This document shows, piece by piece, positions 14,155 to 17,249 of a stretch of DNA of 17,249 nucleotides. The translations under genes and the position numbers were made by a program. Numbering within the stretch: position 1 is the stretch's first letter; each line of letters opens with the position of its first letter. The notes under the pieces were generated by a model that worked only from the letters and a program-made list of their open reading frames with translations, made no database searches and was not told the DNA's origin. Where the stretch lies: contig PJAB01001104.1 in NCBI GenBank assembly GCA_002887195.1, forward strand, positions 1 through 17,249, in the 5' to 3' direction. This stretch comes from Chrysochromulina parva (lineage: Eukaryota > Haptophyta > Prymnesiales > Chrysochromulinaceae).

Positions 14155-16347
14155 ATGACGCTGGGCCGCGTCGGCATCGTTCTTCTAACTTTGTCGATGC
14201 CTTTGCTTCTCACTCTGTTCGCCGCCATGCGCACGCCGTATTCAACCTCACAGTGGCAAGCGCTTATTCCGAGCGGCGCCGCGCCAATGCAGGAGCAGGG
14301 GTTCGTGGCGCCGCCTGATGAGCAACAGTTGCTGGTCGAGGACAAAGCCACTATGCCTGCCGTACCGCTGCACCGATCCAAGGCCTCTACCGCACGACTC
14401 TCTGCGGCGCTTTGGCAGCCGACCGCTGCCGAGTCTCCGTGGTATTTCAAGGGAGCCGCTGGAAACACTGCTCGCGCTCGCGATCAGCTGGCGATGCGTC
14501 AGAACAGCGGCTACATGCCACGCGACTCGGCGATCCCACCGCAGTCTGCGGCGGTCTCGCCTGTGCTGACCGGCACCTCGTGGCATTGGGGCAAGGGCGC
14601 GTGCCCGAACAATGGCTGCGGCGAGCACGGCGTGTGCGTGCCGAGCTTGGGACGTTGCGACTGTGGTCCGTATCGGTGGGGCGCCGCGTGCTCGATTCCA
14701 GTGGTCACGCAGAAGATTTGCGTGTACAACGACTCGAATCCGTGGTTTTGCGATAAGCCCGCGTGCATTCGCTCTTCGTCCGAGAGCGTCGCTGCGGCGC
14801 CCGGGCTACCCGCCGTCCGGTGCGTAGGTGCTCCGCTGAGCCAGTGTCCAGAGCAGTGCCACGGCCGCGGCGCATGCATGGGCGGCCTTTGCGCATGCTT
14901 TGAAGGCTACGTGGGGGCCACGTGCGAGACGCCGGCGCCCTCCGCATGCTTGGGCAACTGCTCGGGCCGTGGCACGTGCCAAAAGGGATGGTGCAAGTGC
15001 CGCCCCCCCTACTGGGGCGCCGACTGCTCTCGCGGCGCCGGCGAGGGCCTTCGGTGCGGGCGCCGGCCTTGCGTCTATGTCTACGAGCTGCCGCCGCGCA
15101 TGAACGTGCTCGCGCTGAAGGCGGAGTACGACTGGCGCGTGCAGGTGCCCGGGCGCAAGTTTGACTATCGCATGCCGCCGCTGCTGCACGATGCTCTCGT
15201 AGTCTCAAAACACCGCACGTCATCCCCCGCGGAGGCCGACTTGTTCTACGTCCCGACTTGGGACTTTCATGGCTCATGGGGTAACCCGGAGGTCTACTAC
15301 CGCGCGCACCGGTACATTAGCAGCGCCTTTCCCTTTTGGAACGCCTCGGGCGGCGCCGACCACGTGTGGGCCCTCGCGCGCGACGCGGCCGCGTGCGCCA
15401 CGCCCTGGGGATCCATGCTCGAGGAGCTCAAGTCCTCCATCCTTCTCTCGAATTGGGGGGGCGTCACTGGCCTCTCCGGGCGCGTTGAGGAGCGCTGCTT
15501 CCGACCCGGATGGGACTTGGTGCTCCCTGGGGCGCTCACGCAGCGCGTGGTGGCCAAGAGCCCTCACTGGGGCACCGACTCACAGATCGCCGACGGACAC
15601 GCGCGGCGCACGACACGTCTCTTCTTCTCAGGCGCACTCTGCTGGAAGATTTCGACCATCGCCCGAGACATGCGCGCCCTCGCGGCCAAATGCGAGCGCT
15701 CGTTCTCCGAGCCCGGCTTCCTAAGCCGTTACTCGTTCGGGCTGCGCTACCGCATCTTTGAGAAGTTTCGGACCGCCCCGGGCTTTCGTTTCTACGCCTC
15801 CGACTTCTCACCGTCGATGCCAGCCGGTGGTTTCAGGCTCGACGACGAGATTTTGCGCAGCCAGTTCTGCCTGTGCCCGTCTGGCACCGGCTGGGGAATG
15901 CGCGTCTTTCACGTGCTTGTGCTCGGCTGCGTGCCTGTCATCACGCAGCACGATGGCGAGAACCCACCCGTTGCCCAGGCGTTCGACCCTGAGGTGCTGC
16001 ACTGGGACGAGTTCTCGGTCATCGTGCGCCGCGAACAGATCGATACCCTCCCTGCGCTGCTCGCGAGCGTCAACCTCACGGCCAAGCAAGCGGTGCGCGC
16101 GCCCGCCCCGCCCTCCTAGCCATCCACGTCACGCGCGCACCCTCCGCACGTGTGTGGCCACCTAATGGTCGCCCACCACCTGACCCTTCTCCCCGTGGCT
16201 TCTGTATAGGCACTTCGACAAGTGTGGACGCAGCTTATTTGGCGCGGCAGCCTGGAGGAGCCACTCCGCTCGCGATTGCCTGGCCCCGACGCCTTCGAGG
16301 TCACTATGGCCGCCCTGCGCGCGCGTCTTGGGCTCAAGGCGTGGTAG
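14155..16347 (+). CDS. EGF-repeat exostosin-family glycosyltransferase (GT47), two exons
   Basis: I read this as join(14155..16092, 16210..16347), 691 residues from ATG 14155. Residues 6-24 form a signal anchor, giving the type II Golgi topology usual for GT47. After a stem come three EGF-like modules (150-179, 231-257, 265-291), with patterns such as CGEHGVC...CDC, CHGRGAC...CAC and CSGRGTC...CKC. The exostosin domain follows: CVYVYELPP (306-314), ADLFYVPTWDF (361-371), DHVWAL (402-407), DLVLPGA (454-460), RLFFSGALCW (488-497) and FCLCPSGTGWGMRVF (571-585) with GCVPVI (591-596). Exon 2 supplies the GT47 C-terminus: ALRQVWTQLIWRG, then GPDAFEVTM. Unspliced, the frame would end at 16119 in APAPPS and lack this part. 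The family transfers sugars such as GlcA, GlcNAc, Xyl, Gal or Ara; the exact substrate cannot be read from sequence. It is co-oriented with the GH7-like gene. Confidence 0.88.
16093..16209 (+). other. Predicted 117-bp GT-AG intron in the exostosin gene
   Basis: The donor is GCG|GTGCGC at 16093 and the acceptor CTTCTGTATAG ends at 16209, after a pyrimidine-rich run (CCCTTCTCCCC) and a CTGAC that could serve as branch site. The intron is phase 0 and contains an in-frame TAG at 16117. Removal joins LTAKQA to ALRQVWTQLIW and restores the expected end of the GT47 domain. Confidence 0.8.
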
Positions 16348-17029
16348 CAAGTAGACGAGAACTCACATGGCACGTGTGCCAGTGTGGGTTGTCGGATTGA
16401 GGGCGATGTCGCGTCAGGGCGTTCCGCCCCTCCCTCGCCTGGATGCCGGGTCGACCGGGGTTCTTACCGCGGCGCTTTGGCCCGTTTGCCACGACGCCGT
16501 TTACGCGCAGCCGAGCCCGCCTCACTAACCGTCTCATCGAACCGAGCGATCAGCGCGCGCCTCTGCGTGCGTTCTCTGCGTCGCTCCCCCCGCGGTGCGG
16601 GGCCGCCGACCGCGGTTACACCGCTATGGTAATGGTTGCGCTAACCCGAAACGGGGCAAACGCCCCGAGGCCCGACGCGAGTGACTGCCGAGTCGCGAGT
16701 GAGATGAGACATGTGAGTGAAGCTGTGAGATCTCGGCGGATCTCACGATCCCTGTGAAGGACGTTAAGACCGAACAGGTATTGCAGCTCTTAAATAAATA
16801 CTGTTGACACATTGTTATATACCCACTTGGAGCAAGTAGCGTCGTCCGCAGAGAAATGGCAGGATCTGCTCGCAACACCTCTGTCCGTCCGACTCATACC
16901 CGACATAGCAGGGACACGTCGTACACCCGTAGACCAGAGGGGGGCTCTCATGCACGAGGGGGGAGACATGACCCTTTACGATGCAAGTGCTGTGCGATTG
17001 CTCGGTTGGCGGGAGCTCGGGGGTCACAT
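16348..17029. other. Convergent spacer, no gene seen
   Basis: Frames here are short and unrecognisable. The stretch lies between the 3' end of the exostosin gene and the minus-strand HMG-box exon. It contains a 6-bp GC hairpin at 16652-16667, an 8-bp hairpin at 16725-16746 and an AATAAA at 16793-16798 that could be a polyadenylation signal for the plus-strand gene, though it is 446 bp past its stop. Further exons of the HMG-box gene might lie here, but I could not identify any. Confidence 0.45.
16725..16746. repeat. Perfect 8-bp hairpin
   Basis: GTGAGATC (16725-16732) and GATCTCAC (16739-16746) are exact reverse complements around a 6-nt loop TCGGCG. It sits in the 3' flank of the exostosin gene, about 45 bp before the AATAAA at 16793. 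A role in 3'-end formation is possible but not shown. Confidence 0.5.
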
Positions 17030-17122
17030 GCAAGAAATCGTCGAGCGCATTGCCTCGTGCGCTTACTTGTACTTGCAAGAAAGCGTCGGGGCATGCAATG
17101 CCTCGTGCGCTTACTTGTACTT
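17030..17122 (-). repeat. Tandem duplication of a 45/48-bp unit
   Basis: Units 17030-17074 and 17075-17122 share GCAAGAAA at one end and the 20-bp block CTCGTGCGCTTACTTGTACT at the other; they differ by a few substitutions and a 3-bp indel. On the minus strand the unit contains AAGTACAAGTAAGC, the end of the HMG-box exon with its putative splice donor, so the donor and TAA are present twice. Confidence 0.85.
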
Positions 17123-17176
17123 CTCCTTTTCCTTGTCCGACATGCCGCGCCACTCGGCGCCAAGGGCCTTGCCAAT
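17115..17176 (-). CDS. Exon of an HMG-box protein (partial)
   Basis: On the minus strand 17176-17115 encodes IGKALGAEWRGMSDKEKEKY followed by the start of a Lys codon. This is the helix 2 to helix 3 part of an HMG box (pattern I-K-LG-W---SD-EK--Y), a DNA-bending domain of chromatin proteins and transcription factors. Upstream in frame a TGA occurs at 17213-17215, so the exon must start between it and 17176; the acceptor GCGCGCGCAG|ATT is the best site. Downstream, TACAA|GTAAGC is a good donor. Without splicing the frame stops at TAA (17113-17111), cutting helix 3 short. The 5' exons lie outside the window and the next exon was not found. It could also be a decayed fragment. Confidence 0.6.
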
Positions 17177-17249
17177 CTGCGCGCGCAATGATTCAGGACG
17201 CGTGAGTGGGGCTCAGGGCAGTCGGGAGGGGGCGTGGGGCACTACGGTG

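Noticed and set aside
1..17249. CRISPR arrays, rRNA genes, prophage or viral genes, LTR retroelements
   Set aside because: No regularly spaced repeats with unique spacers, no rRNA-like conserved blocks, no reverse transcriptase, integrase or capsid motifs were seen.

Overview
The window looks like nuclear DNA of a GC-rich unicellular eukaryote, most likely a marine microalga. A haptophyte is my first guess; a pelagophyte or a green alga would also fit. The reasons are: long eukaryotic ORFs with no operon-style packing; a demonstrable GT-AG intron in one gene and a splice-bounded exon in another; Pro-rich secreted-type proteins; an EGF/exostosin (GT47) protein; a GH7-type glycoside hydrolase fused to an algal-type Cys-rich N-terminal region; and an enoyl-CoA isomerase with a mitochondrial presequence. 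I see no bacterial, viral or organellar hallmark and no rRNA, tRNA or CRISPR array.

Layout. Positions 1-807 hold no convincing gene, but contain a strong hairpin (142-177) and a tract built from a short GTGTGTCCC / CCGGT...ACCGG repeat. A small TIR-like protein follows (808-1206, +). A 1207-1715 spacer leads into a hypothetical Ser/Arg-rich ORF (1716-2621, +), part of which lies inside a candidate inverted-repeat element (1484-1928). After a GC-extreme convergent spacer comes a Delta3,Delta2-enoyl-CoA isomerase (3193-4116, -). Divergent from it is a long hypothetical Ala/Pro-rich ORF (4137-6023, +). Another convergent GC-extreme spacer (6024-7250) separates it from the most striking gene, a single 1088-codon ORF (7251-10517, -). 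This fuses a complete-looking GPI-transamidase subunit Gaa1/GPAA1 to a complete-looking adenosine deaminase. Divergent from it, with a copy of the short repeat between them, is a 1045-residue GH7-like, Pro-rich, membrane-anchored protein (10659-13796, +). Next is a type II membrane EGF/exostosin GT47 glycosyltransferase (14155-16347, +) whose last 45 codons lie in a second exon behind a 117-bp intron. The right edge has one exon of an HMG-box gene (17115-17176, -) next to a short tandem duplication.

How the genes relate. The isomerase belongs to mitochondrial beta-oxidation of unsaturated fatty acids. The Gaa1 part, the GT47 protein and the GH7-like protein all point to the secretory pathway and cell-surface glycans (GPI anchoring, glycan synthesis, glucan binding or hydrolysis). 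Adjacency alone does not prove a functional link. The genes otherwise alternate in convergent and divergent pairs, as is usual in compact algal genomes. Several long open frames occur on both strands because third codon positions are GC-rich; the two hypothetical ORFs should be read with that caution.
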